Shown here: positions 46,505-55,388 of the stretch, piece after piece | How positions within the stretch are numbered: position 1 is the first letter of the stretch | Layout: each line of letters begins with the position of its first letter | Assembly: GCA_026004015.1 (NCBI GenBank) | Contig: BPIH01000001.1 | Span: forward strand, 272,398 to 336,397 | From: Chloroflexota bacterium | Lineage (GTDB): Bacteria; Chloroflexota; Limnocylindria; Limnocylindrales; CSP1-4 | Reading direction: 5' to 3' | Length of the DNA: 64,000 bases | Position numbers and translations under genes: made by a program | The notes under the pieces: generated by a model | What the model was told of the DNA's origin: nothing | The model's database searches: none | What the model saw: the letters and a program-made list of their open reading frames with translations, nothing else

Positions 46505-47767
46505 TCAGACCCGGGCCGGCTCCCCCGTCGCTCCTCGACCGGCGAGGGAGCGCGGCCGTCCGAGGAGTCCGAAGACCGATCGCTTCGCCGGCTCGGACCG
46601 GGGCAGACCGAGGATCCGGTCGGCGAGGGCCTCGAAGTCTTCGGTGACCCCCTCTCGCGGATAGCGCTCGACGACCGTCCGTCCCTCGTTCGCCGCCCGA
46701 ACGAAGAGGAGCCCTCCCGACCGGATGCAGGCAACGGCCGGCAGCCCAACGGTCCGTTCGATGTCGGCCACCGAAACGCCGCTGTTCGCCCGGTTGACGA
46801 CGAGGGCGAGCCGGCCGCCGACCTTCAGCTGGTCGGCGACGTCCCGGAGCTGGACGGCGGCCCGCAGGGCCGGCACGTCGGGGGTGACGGGAACGAGGAT
46901 TCGGTCGGCGACCCCGAAGATGGCTCGGTTCAGCGGGCTGTACGAGGGGTGGAGATCGACGACGACGATCTCCGCGTGGGCCCGGGCGCCGTCGATGGCG
47001 GCGGCGACACGACCCGGCTCGAGGACCTCGACGCCGAGGGGGCTCGCGGTCAGGCTGACGACGCTCGACCCGCTCTCGTGGGGGGCGGCGATCTCGACGA
47101 GGGAGCGGACCGGATCGGCCGGCGGCCCCTCGCGCCAGACGTCGGCGAGGGTCACGACCTGGTCGAGGCCGAGGGAGGTGGCGACGTGGCCGGTGACCGT
47201 GTCGGCGTCGACGAGGAGGACCTTCTTCGAGCGGCGGGTCGCGAGGGCCGCGGCGAGGTTCGTGGCGATGGTCGTCTTGCCGACACCGCCCTTGGCGTTG
47301 AAGACGGCCACGACCCGGCCCCGCTGGCGCCAGACGGTCGGATCGACGGGCCCCTGCTCGATGATCGGCCCTTCGGCGACTCCGGTCGGGGTCTGGGAGC
47401 GGATGCACATCGCCTCGATCCGCCAGCGGATCGACTCGGCGGTGTACGGACGGCTCATGTACTCGTCGGCCGACGAGGTGCCGGCGGTGAGCTCGAGGAG
47501 CCGCTCGAGCATCGGGGCCGGGACGATGATGAGGGCGGGGATCGCCCGCCCGTCCTCGTGGAGGAGGACGTGGTAGTCGAGGAGGGCGTCGAAGTCGGTC
47601 TCGCCGTCGAGGACGGCGACGGCGACGTCGGTGCCGACATCGAGGAGGGCGGCCAGCTCGGCCGGCCGCTGGACGACGGCGGTCGCGTAGCCGGCCTCCC
47701 GGAGCTCGGCGCCAACGGCCTCCGCCTCGCTCGGTGGGAGGGCGAGAACGACGGTCGGTCGGAGCAT
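46505..47767 (-). CDS. CpaE/TadZ-like P-loop ATPase (ParA/MinD superfamily)
   Basis: A 420-residue protein with an N-terminal receiver-like domain (VVLALPPSEAEAVGAELREA; DVAVAVLDGETDFDALLDYH) and a C-terminal ParA/MinD ATPase: VVAVFNAKGGVGKTTIATNL (deviant Walker A), LLVDADTVTGHVATSLGL (Walker A' region), IVVVDLHPSYSPL (Walker B) and LALVVNRANSGV. This architecture is that of CpaE/TadZ, which places type IV pilus or Flp machinery at the pole. No other tad/flp gene is nearby. It lies eight bases after a coiled-coil protein gene on the same strand, and that pair probably acts as a unit. Membrane-targeting helix and polar localisation are not provable from sequence. Confidence 0.82.
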   Translation of the reverse strand: MLRPTVVLALPPSEAEAVGAELREAGYATAVVQRPAELAALLDVGTDVAVAVLDGETDFDALLDYHVLLHEDGRAIPALIIVPAPMLERLLELTAGTSSADEYMSRPYTAESIRWRIEAMCIRSQTPTGVAEGPIIEQGPVDPTVWRQRGRVVAVFNAKGGVGKTTIATNLAAALATRRSKKVLLVDADTVTGHVATSLGLDQVVTLADVWREGPPADPVRSLVEIAAPHESGSSVVSLTASPLGVEVLEPGRVAAAIDGARAHAEIVVVDLHPSYSPLNRAIFGVADRILVPVTPDVPALRAAVQLRDVADQLKVGGRLALVVNRANSGVSVADIERTVGLPAVACIRSGGLLFVRAANEGRTVVERYPREGVTEDFEALADRILGLPRSEPAKRSVFGLLGRPRSLAGRGATGEPARV

Positions 47768-47774
47768 CGGGGAC

Positions 47775-49225
47775 CTAGGCCGAGAGGTCGGGGTCGTGGG
47801 CGGTCACGGCGAGACTGCCGGGCCGGGCCTCGGTGATCCGGGCGCCGAAGCCCGGAAGGCCGGGCACGACGGCCGCCAGGTCGAGATCCGGATCGTGGCT
47901 CACGCTGAAGAGGAACTCGCCGTTCGGTCCCGAGGCGACGCCGACGGAGTGGACACCCGGCAGGTGGGCGAGCTGGCGCTTGAAGCCGGCGATGCTGGCG
48001 ACGCTGACGAGCCCGACGACCGCGACCTGCGTCCGAACCGGTTGGCTCGGCGGGGCAGGTTCCTCGACATGGCCGGCGAGGAAGCCGAGCCGGGCGGCGA
48101 TCTGGGCGTCGTCGAGACCTTCGAGCTCGTCCTGCCCGGTCGCGGCCTCGGCGGCGTCCTCGGCCTCGGGGCTGAGCGCGCCTTCCGCCGGCGGCCCCTC
48201 GGTCTCGAGGTCCGTCGCCGCCGCGGCGGGTTCCCCGGCACCCTCGGCGGGGGTTTCGGCCACCTCGGCGGCCCGGGCCGCGGCCTCGATGGCGGCGAAG
48301 GCAGCCTCCCGGGCGGCCGGGTCGAGCTCGCCGGTTTCGAGCGGTGTCTCCGGGACCGCCTTCCCTGCGCCCTCCCCGTCGGCGGCCTCGACGACCCCGC
48401 GCTCGACGGCGGCGGGCTCGGCGAGGATCTCGTCGAAGGGAGGCGGCTCGGGCAGCTTCGCCGCCAGGGCGGCGAACTCGGTCGGGTCCTCGACGGCGAG
48501 GAGGGTCTCGAAGAAGCGGTCCATCTCCGCCTCGAACCCGGCGACGGCGCCCTGGAGCCGCTCGATCTGGCCCTCGATCCGGGCCGCCTGGGCCTCGACG
48601 GCCGCCTCGAGGGCGGCCTTCCGCTCGGCGATCCGACGCTCCGTCTCCTCCCGGATCCGGGCGATCTCGGCCTTCGACCATTCGCGGATGCCGGCGATGT
48701 CCTCGTCGGCGGCCCGGCGGAGGGCGGCCGCTTCCTCGGCGGAGCGGGAGTGGAGCTCTTCGATGAAGGCCTTCGACTCGGCCCGGAACTGCTCGAGAAC
48801 CCGCTCCCGGGCTTCGTGGGCGGCGGCGTGCATGGCCCGAGCGAGCTCGGCGAGGAAGACGTTCGAGCGACGGCGGCCGGGGCTCGGCGTCGACGGGCTC
48901 GGCTCCCCCGAATCGTCGGCCGCCCCACGCTGCGGGCCGGGGGCTGCCGCGGTCGCAGCGACGGTCGAGGGCGAAGCCGCTTCCGGGATCTCGGGCCCGC
49001 TCGGCGTCGGAGCTTCGACGGTCTCGGGAGCGCTCGCCTCGGGGGCGGGTGGATCGTCGGGCAGCGGGGTGTCGGGCGAAGCCCGGCGTCGGGCGCTCCC
49101 GGCGGCTCCGCGGTGGGGACGTCCGCCAGCCGGTCGACCGGACCGGCGCCGGCGGTCTCGCCCGCCTCCTCGCGTGCGGTCGTCCAGGGAAGCCGGAATC
49201 CCGGCCGGGATTCGGTCGTCGCCAT
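47775..49225 (-). CDS. Coiled-coil protein partner of CpaE-like ATPase, frameshifted
   Basis: About 483 residues from ATG 49225 (with GGAGAGG upstream) once a shift near 49085 is corrected. The order is a proline/acid-rich disordered leader ([20 protein letters not shown]), a long coiled coil ([20 protein letters not shown] through [20 protein letters not shown]-like heptads to [12 protein letters not shown]), and an acidic alanine-rich linker ([20 protein letters not shown]). A small C-terminal beta-alpha domain ends it ([40 protein letters not shown]), resembling ferredoxin-like signal domains. It is followed at once by the CpaE-like gene. Together they may form a membrane-less positioning filament; I do not know a named family. 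Confidence 0.7.
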
Positions 49226-49438
49226 GCGTTTCGTGAACCTCTCCACGGATACGGGCAGGGGGCCCGGGGGTCGACTCGGATGCTAGGACCTCGGGTGGGT
49301 CGGGTGGAGTCCGCTAGAGGTACCGGCGGATCGCTCCGGTGGTACCGGCGGGGGATGGGATCCCGCCCCGCCCGAGCCGGCGCGCCGCCAGGCCGGACGG
49401 AGGACCGATGGCGGCGGGGGCGCTACCATGCCGACACC

Positions 49439-50486
49439 ATGGCCGACCACCCCGACGCCGCGCCCGTCGCCCTCCTCGACCGGCTCGGTCGTCCCCTCCG
49501 GGACCTCCGGATCTCGGTGACCGACCGCTGCAACTTCCGCTGCGTCTACTGCATGCCGGCCGAGATCTTCGGCCGCGACTACGCCTTCCTGCCCCGGCCG
49601 ATGCTCCTCACCTTCGAGGAGATCGCCCGCCTCGCCGCGCCTCTTCGTCGAGCTCGGCGTCGTCAAGCTCCGGATCACCGGCGGCGAGCCCCTCGTCCGC
49701 CGGGACCTGCCGGTCCTCGTCGGGCTCCTCGCCCGGCTCCGGACGGTCGACGGCGGCCCACCGGACCTGACCCTGACGACGAACGGATCGGCCCTGGCGA
49801 AGCTCGCCGAGCCCCTCGCCGCGGCCGGGCTCCGGCGGATCACCGTCAGCCTCGACTCCCTCGACGACGCCACCTTCCGGCGGATGAACGGGGTCGACTT
49901 CCCCGTTCAGCGGGTCCTCGACGGGATCGCCGCCGCCCGGGCCGCCGGGCTCGCCCCGATCAAGGTGAACATGGTCGTCCGGCGGGGGATGAACGAAGAG
50001 TCCATCGTGCCGATGGCCCGCTGGGCGCGCGAGGAGGGCCTCATCCTCCGCTTCATCGAGTACATGGACGTCGGGGCGTCGAACGGCTGGCGCCTCGACG
50101 ACGTCGTGACGGCGGCCGAGATCATCGACAGAATCGGGGCGGTCTTCCCGTTGGAGCCGGTGGGGCGGGCCTACCGGGGCGAGGTCGCCGCCCGCTGGCG
50201 GTACCGGGACGGCGGGGGCGAGATCGGCGTCATCGCCTCGGTGAGCCAGCCCTTCTGCGGCGACTGCACGCGGGCTCGGCTGTCGGCCGACGGGCAGCTC
50301 TACACCTGCCTCTTCGCGGCGAGCGGGCACGATCTCCGGGGTCTCCTCCGGAGCGGCGCCGACGACGAGGCGATCCGGCGCTTCATCGTCGAGCGCTGGA
50401 CCGGTCGACGGGACCGCTACTCGGAGGAGCGAACCGAGGCGACGGCCCGGCGGCCGAAGATCGAGATGTTCGCCATCGGTGGCTGA
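49439..50486 (+). CDS. moaA: GTP 3',8-cyclase MoaA, frameshifted
   Basis: A radical-SAM enzyme for the first step of molybdenum cofactor synthesis (GTP to 3',8-cH2GTP). The N-terminal [4Fe-4S] motif is CNFRCVYC within [20 protein letters not shown]. After a shift near 49640 come [37 protein letters not shown] and [11 protein letters not shown]. The C-terminal GTP-binding [4Fe-4S] ligands are [20 protein letters not shown]. It ends in IEMFAIGG, the catalytic GG tail. Length (about 348) fits MoaA. A TACCAT box nine bases before ATG 49439 suggests a very short leader. No other moa or mob gene is nearby. Confidence 0.92.
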
Positions 50487-51024
50487 CGCGGCTCGCCGCC
50501 GGGGCCGCGGCGGCCCGGGGACGGGACGTCGTCCGAGGGTTGTCCACCGGCTGCCCACAGGTCCTCGGAGTTCGTGGATATCTCGCCCGCGGAGGGGTCG
50601 AAGTTCGTGGATAAGTCCCTTGACCGCCATGGCGCCGGTCGCGTACCGTTCTCCTTGCCCGAAGGGGCCGCAGGGACCCGAGGGCCGGAGATCACATCAA
50701 TGGCTTTCGACCCAACCGGTCGCTTCGGGCGCTTTGTTGCCCGGTCTGGGCGGCCTCCGGGTCGCCCGCGGGCGCTCGCTCGGCGGGACGTGACCGGCAT
50801 CCCGGTGTCGGTACTCCCGCCGGGCGGGCGTCAGGGGGCCGAAGCGGAGCGCTCCCCCGTGGCGGCTCGACGTTCGGCCCTGTGCGGCGCCTCCCTGCCC
50901 GCGCCTCCCCCGTGGACGTCCGCGTCGCCATCCTCCCGCTGCCGTGTCGTCCCGCCCGCCGCATCCTCAGGGCGCGGTCCATTCGCCTCCTCTGGGAGCG
51001 GCCGATGCTGACGAGGCAGGCCCG
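50487..51024. other. 540-bp intergenic region with DnaA-box-like sequences
   Basis: No gene is seen. Four sequences resembling DnaA boxes lie within 76 bp: TTGTCCACC (50540-50548), TGCCCACAG (50552-50560), and on the minus strand ATATCCACG (about 50573-50581) and TTATCCACG (50606-50614). A weak promoter (TTGACC 50620, TACCGT 50644) follows. DnaA may regulate pnp or moaA here. The number and spacing are too few to call an origin. Confidence 0.45.
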
Positions 51025-51886
51025 ATGACCGCCGTCCCTTCCGCGCCCATCCCGCCCGCTGCCCAGGCGAGCCGCCTCGCCGCCCTCGAGGCCGCGGTCC
51101 GGGAGCGCTCGGATCTCCGTCCGGAGGTCGGGCTCGTTCTCGGCTCGGGGCTCGGCGGGCTGGCCGAGGCCCTCGACGAGGCCGTCGCCATCCCCTTCGA
51201 GGCCCTCCCGGGCTGGCCGGCGGCGACGGCCCCGGGCCACGCTGGACGGCTCCTCCTCGGCCGCCTCGAGGGTGTCCCCGTCGTCCTCCTCCAGGGCCGC
51301 TTCCACCTCTACGAAGGCCACGACCCGGGCCTCGTCGTCCAGCCCGTCCTCCTCATGGGTCGCCTCGGTGCCCGGATCGTCGTCCTCACGAACGCCGCCG
51401 GCGGCGTGAACCCGGCCTTCGGGCCGGGCACCCTCATGGTCATCGCCGATCACCTGAACCTCACCGGCCGCAACCCCCTCGTCGGTCCGAACGACGAGGC
51501 GCTCGGGCCGCGCTTCCCCGATCTCACCGAGGCCTGGAGCCCGCGTCTTCGCCGCGCCCTCCACGCCGCCGGCGAGGCAGAGGGGGTTCCCCTCGTCGAG
51601 GGCGTCTACGCCGGCCTCCTCGGCCCGACCTACGAGACGCCGGCCGAGGTCCGGATGCTCCGCGTCCTCGGCGCCGACGCCGTCGGCATGTCGACCGTCC
51701 TCGAGGCCATCGCGGCCCGCTGGGTCGGTCTCGAGATCTGCGGGGTCTCCCTCGTCACGAACGCCGCCGCCGGCCTCAGCGGCGCGCCCCTCAGCCACGA
51801 GGAGGTCCTCGCCGCCGGGAGCCGAGGCGGGCCCGCGCCTCGCCCGGGTCCTCCGCCGCTTCGTCCGGGACCTGGGAGCCGGCTGA
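51025..51886 (+). CDS. Purine-nucleoside phosphorylase, frameshifted at the 3' end
   Basis: A trimeric-type (PNP/MTAP, class II) phosphorylase that splits inosine or guanosine with phosphate in purine salvage. Evidence: VGLVLGSGLGGLAEAL (phosphate loop), PGHAGRLLLGRLEGVPVVLL, GRFHLYEGHDP, VLTNAAGGVNPAFGPGTLMV and IADHLNLTG, LLGPTYETPAEVRMLRVLGA, DAVGMSTVLEAIAARWVGLE, then LVTNAAAGLS. The last segment, restored by shifting one base near 51822, gives AEAGPRLARVLRRFVRDLGA and a stop at 51886, the normal length of about 286. It has a long upstream region with DnaA-like boxes. Confidence 0.9.
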
Positions 51887-52002
51887 GGCGTCGGAGCGCC
51901 GAGGCGATCGGCACCCGGGACGGTCTCCGAGCGACCCGGAGGGTCCCGCCTGCATCGGGCGGGCGTACGGGTCGAGGGTCGTCCGCGCCGCGGCGGGCCC
52001 CC

Positions 52003-53513
52003 TCAGACCGGTCGGGCGTGGAGGGACTCCCGAACGGCGAGGTAGATGCCCTCGCAGGACCGAGCCGCGATGGCCGCCGCCTCGGCGAGCAGCGGGTCCC
52101 CGAGGGGATCCTCGGCTCTCGTTCGCCACCGCTCGATCGCCGCCAGCGCCGCCGCCTCGACGGCCCGGAGCGGCGCATCGGGGCCGAGCCCGAGCCGCTC
52201 CGCCGGGCTGGCCCCGGGCGCGGTCAGGCGGCGGACCTCCTCCTGCTCCTCGGCCGTGAGACGGACGCTCTCCGTCATGACGAGGTGGGCGAGCCGGAGC
52301 TCGGCGAACTCGTGGGCCGACGCCTCGACGCGCTCGACCTCGGCGGCGAGACGGGCAGCCGGCCTCCGGGTTGCCCGCCGACAACGAGCGGGCCAGCGTT
52401 CGCAGGGCCGACAGCCCGGCCCGGGCCTGGAGGACCCGGGCCCGAGGCAGGAAGTGGCTGCTGGAGGATCCGGCGCAGGTCGTCGATTCCGGAGGTTCTG
52501 ACGAGGAGGGCCGCGAGCTCGGGAGCCGTCCTCACCCGACCCGCCGCGATCTCGGTAATGGCGAACCGGACGCCGAAGACGCCGAGCCGGGCGAGCAGTT
52601 CGCGTCGCTCCTCGCTCGCCACCCCAGCGACCTCCTCGGTCGGCAAAGCGGTCGGCCGACAGGAGGAGCCGCTCGCGGTCCGCGGCGGGGAGTTCCGCGA
52701 GGCGACGGAGGGCGGCGAACTCCGACTCTCGGAGGGTGGCCCCGGTTTCGGCGAGGAGACCGGCGAGGGGGACGACCGTCGCGCAGAGGGTCCGCAGCTC
52801 CTCGTCGCGGCGATACCGTTCGGCGATCCGCGCCGCCGACGCCATGGCGTCGAGTCGGGCGGCCCCGATCTCGTCGGCTCGCGAGAGGACGGCGACGGTG
52901 TTGACCGGGGAAACGTGGCCGACCGACCGGTCCAGGAACGCGTCGAGGAACTCCGCATCCGAGCGGTGGAGGTGCCGCATGAGGTAGATGACCGCGTCGG
53001 CCTCGCTCGAGCGGTTCTCGCCGAGGGCGAGGAACGTCCTGGGTCCGGGCCGAGTTCTCGTCGTGGATCGAGGCGAGCCCCGGCGTATCGATGAGGGTCA
53101 TCGCTCGGAGCGCCGACGACGGCCAGCCGACCTCGAGGCGGTCGATCTCGCCGACGGTGAGGCGGCCGAGCTCGATCTGAAGGGCGCCCTCGCGGCGGAA
53201 GGCGAGGGGCTCCGCTCCGCCCGTCGCGAAGGTGGGCCCGGACCTCGTAGCCGAGGCCTTCCCGGTAGATCGTGACGAGGCGGGTGCATTCGCCGGCGTC
53301 GGTGGCCGCCAGCCGCTCCCCGACGAGGGCGTTGAGGAGCGTCGACTTGCCGGCCTTGACCCGACCCGCGATGGCGACCCGGAGGGGCCCGGCCAGACGG
53401 CGCTGAATGGCGCTCACCTCGCCGCGGAGCGACGTCCCCTCGGTCAGCCGGGCGGCGAGACCGCAGAGGTCGGTCACCATGGCGTGGGCGCTCGGCGACG
53501 ACAGGACGGTCAT
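52003..53513 (-). pseudogene. Dynamin-like GTPase (second of a tandem pair), multiply frameshifted
   Basis: A protein of about 500 residues. The G domain has GRVKAGKSTLLNALVGERLA (P-loop with a typical AGKS), the T-rich switch I in DAGECTRLV, MTLIDTPGLASI (DxPG) and a VAVLSRADEIG block (RADE for TKxD). A helical middle and C-terminal region follows (EEVAGVASEERRELLARLGV; RVEASAHEFAELRLAHLVMT). It resembles IniC-type bacterial dynamins that bind and remodel membranes. ATG 53513 overlaps the stop of the first dynamin gene (ATGA). Shifts near 53225, 53040, 52640, 52455 and 52365 break the frame while conservation persists. Last gene of the ini-like locus. Confidence 0.78.
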
Positions 53514-55382
53514 CGGCTCGTCGCCTCCAGCCCGGCGACCCCGCGCTCGAGCTCCTCGAGCCGGGCGAGGAGAGCCCGGACCTCGGCGGCCCGCTGTGTC
53601 CGCTCGGCGGTCGACCGCCGCAGGTCCTCCTCCGCTCGACGGAGGGTCTCGGTGTACGTCCGGGACAGTTCGGTGACCCGCTCGCCGAACTCGTCGCGCA
53701 GCCGCCGCTGGGTCTCGCGGATCGTTTCGCCGAGCTGGTTGCCGACCTCGAAGCTCACCTCGTCGAGGAACTGGCGGACGGCCGCCTTGGCACGCTGGCG
53801 GCGGGCGGCGATCTTGCGACGGTTGGCGTCGAGGAGCTGGCTTCCGCCGAAGGCGATCCCGAGGCCGAGGGCGATCGGCGTCGACAAGAGGAGGGCCCCG
53901 GCCGCGGCGGGGACGAAGGCCCCCACCATGGCGAGGAGGTAGACGCCGCTCTGCATGCCGCGGAGGCCGGTCACCGCCTGGCCGACGATGGCGCCGAGGC
54001 GACTCCCCTCGTCGGCGATGGACGGCGGCGCCCAGAGGCTCGTCACGTCGAGGGGTGAGCGCCGGCCGCTCGGCTCGGCGACGTCGACGGCCTCGGCGCG
54101 GAGGAGTTCGGCGACCTCGTGCCGGAGCTTCGCCGCTTCTTCGTCGATCATCTCGAACACGGCTGCCACGCCGGCCGAGACGTCGGCGGTCAGGCGCCGA
54201 CCGAGGGCCTCCCACTCGGCCGGGGTGGCGAGCCGATCGATCTCCGCATCCATGGCCTGGCCGATCGAACGGAGGGAAGCGCGGAACCGGTACGTCGCCT
54301 GGTTCGAGAGCTCGGCCATCCGGTCGCCGAGGAGCTGGCTCCAGCGAGCCCCCGGACCGCGGAGGTGCTCGAGCCGCTCCTGGGCCCCTCGAAGGGACTC
54401 GATCGTGGCAGCGGCGGCCGTCGGATCCTCGAGGAGGGCGAGCTCGGCGCGGACCGAGGGGGTCAGCTGGGCGAGCACGGCCCGCAGGTCGTCGAGGGCG
54501 CGACGGACGGCTTGTTCCCGCGCGGGAGCCACAACCCGTCGATCGATGGCCCGCAGGAGGGCCGGGCAGCCGCTCTCGTCGGCGAGCGCGCGATCGCCGC
54601 GCTCGGCCGCGGCCCGGGAGAGGACGGCCGAGACCGGTACCACGTCGATCTCCAGACCCGCGGCGGCGAGGTGCTCGCGATCGAGCTCCGCGATTCGCCG
54701 CCAGAAGGGGCTGACGTCGATCTTCGTCAGGGCGCAGATGACCGACGGACACCGCTCCACGGCCTGGCGGAGGAAGTCGAGCTCCGGCCCCGAGAGTTCC
54801 GCCGTCGCGTCGGTCACGAAGAGGAGGGCGTCGACGTAGCCGAGGAAGGCGAGGGTCGCCGAGGCGTAGCCGCCACGGACCCCGCCCGCCCCCGGGGTGT
54901 CGACGAGGACGAGGCCGCGGGCGAGAACGGGGTTCGGGAGCCCGACGTCGACGCGCTGGATTCCGCGACGGGCCACCAGCGTCGCCCCGCTCCGTCACGA
55001 GCTCGGGCAAGGCAGCGACTTCGACCGCCTCGACGACCGTCTCTCCGTCGCGGCTTCGACGCACATGGGCGATCGGCGCCTCGGCGTGATGGAGGATGGT
55101 CAGGGTCGACGTCGCCAGGTCGTCGTCGACCGGGCAGACGGACTCGCCGAGGAGGGCGTTGACGAGCGAGCTCTTCCCTTGCTTGAACTCGCCGACGACG
55201 CAGAGGACCGGGCCGGGGCGCCGGATCCGGGCGGCGGCGGCGGCGAGCCGCTCGCGCAGGTCCGGACGGCCCAGGGCGGCGACCTCGCGCGCGACGGCCT
55301 CGACGAGGGCCAGGGCGGCGTCACTCGGGGCTGCCGGAGGGCCACCATCCCGTGGCGTGGTCTCGGCAGGCTGGCCGGGCAT
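53510..55382 (-). CDS. Dynamin-like GTPase (first of a tandem pair), one frameshift
   Basis: A dynamin-family GTPase of about 623 residues. The P-loop reads CVVGEFKQGKSSLVNALLGE, switch I CPVDDDLATSTLTIL, and after a shift near 54985 LVLVDTPGAGGVRGG (DTPG), then VICALTKIDVSPF (TKxD). A helical stalk and a hydrophobic paddle-like stretch (GVYLLAMVGAFVPAAAGALL, LLSTPIALGLGIAFG) would insert into the membrane. It ends in a long coiled coil (FGERVTELSRTYTETLRRAE; VRALLARLEELERGVAGLEA). Its features match IniA-like and DynA-type bacterial dynamins that act in membrane repair. It starts six bases after the Hsp70-NHL stop and overlaps the next dynamin gene by four bases. Confidence 0.85.
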
Positions 55383-55388
55383 TGGCCT

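Noticed and set aside
50487-51024. Replication origin oriC
   Set aside because: Only four imperfect DnaA boxes, no AT-rich unwinding region, and no dnaA or dnaN nearby.
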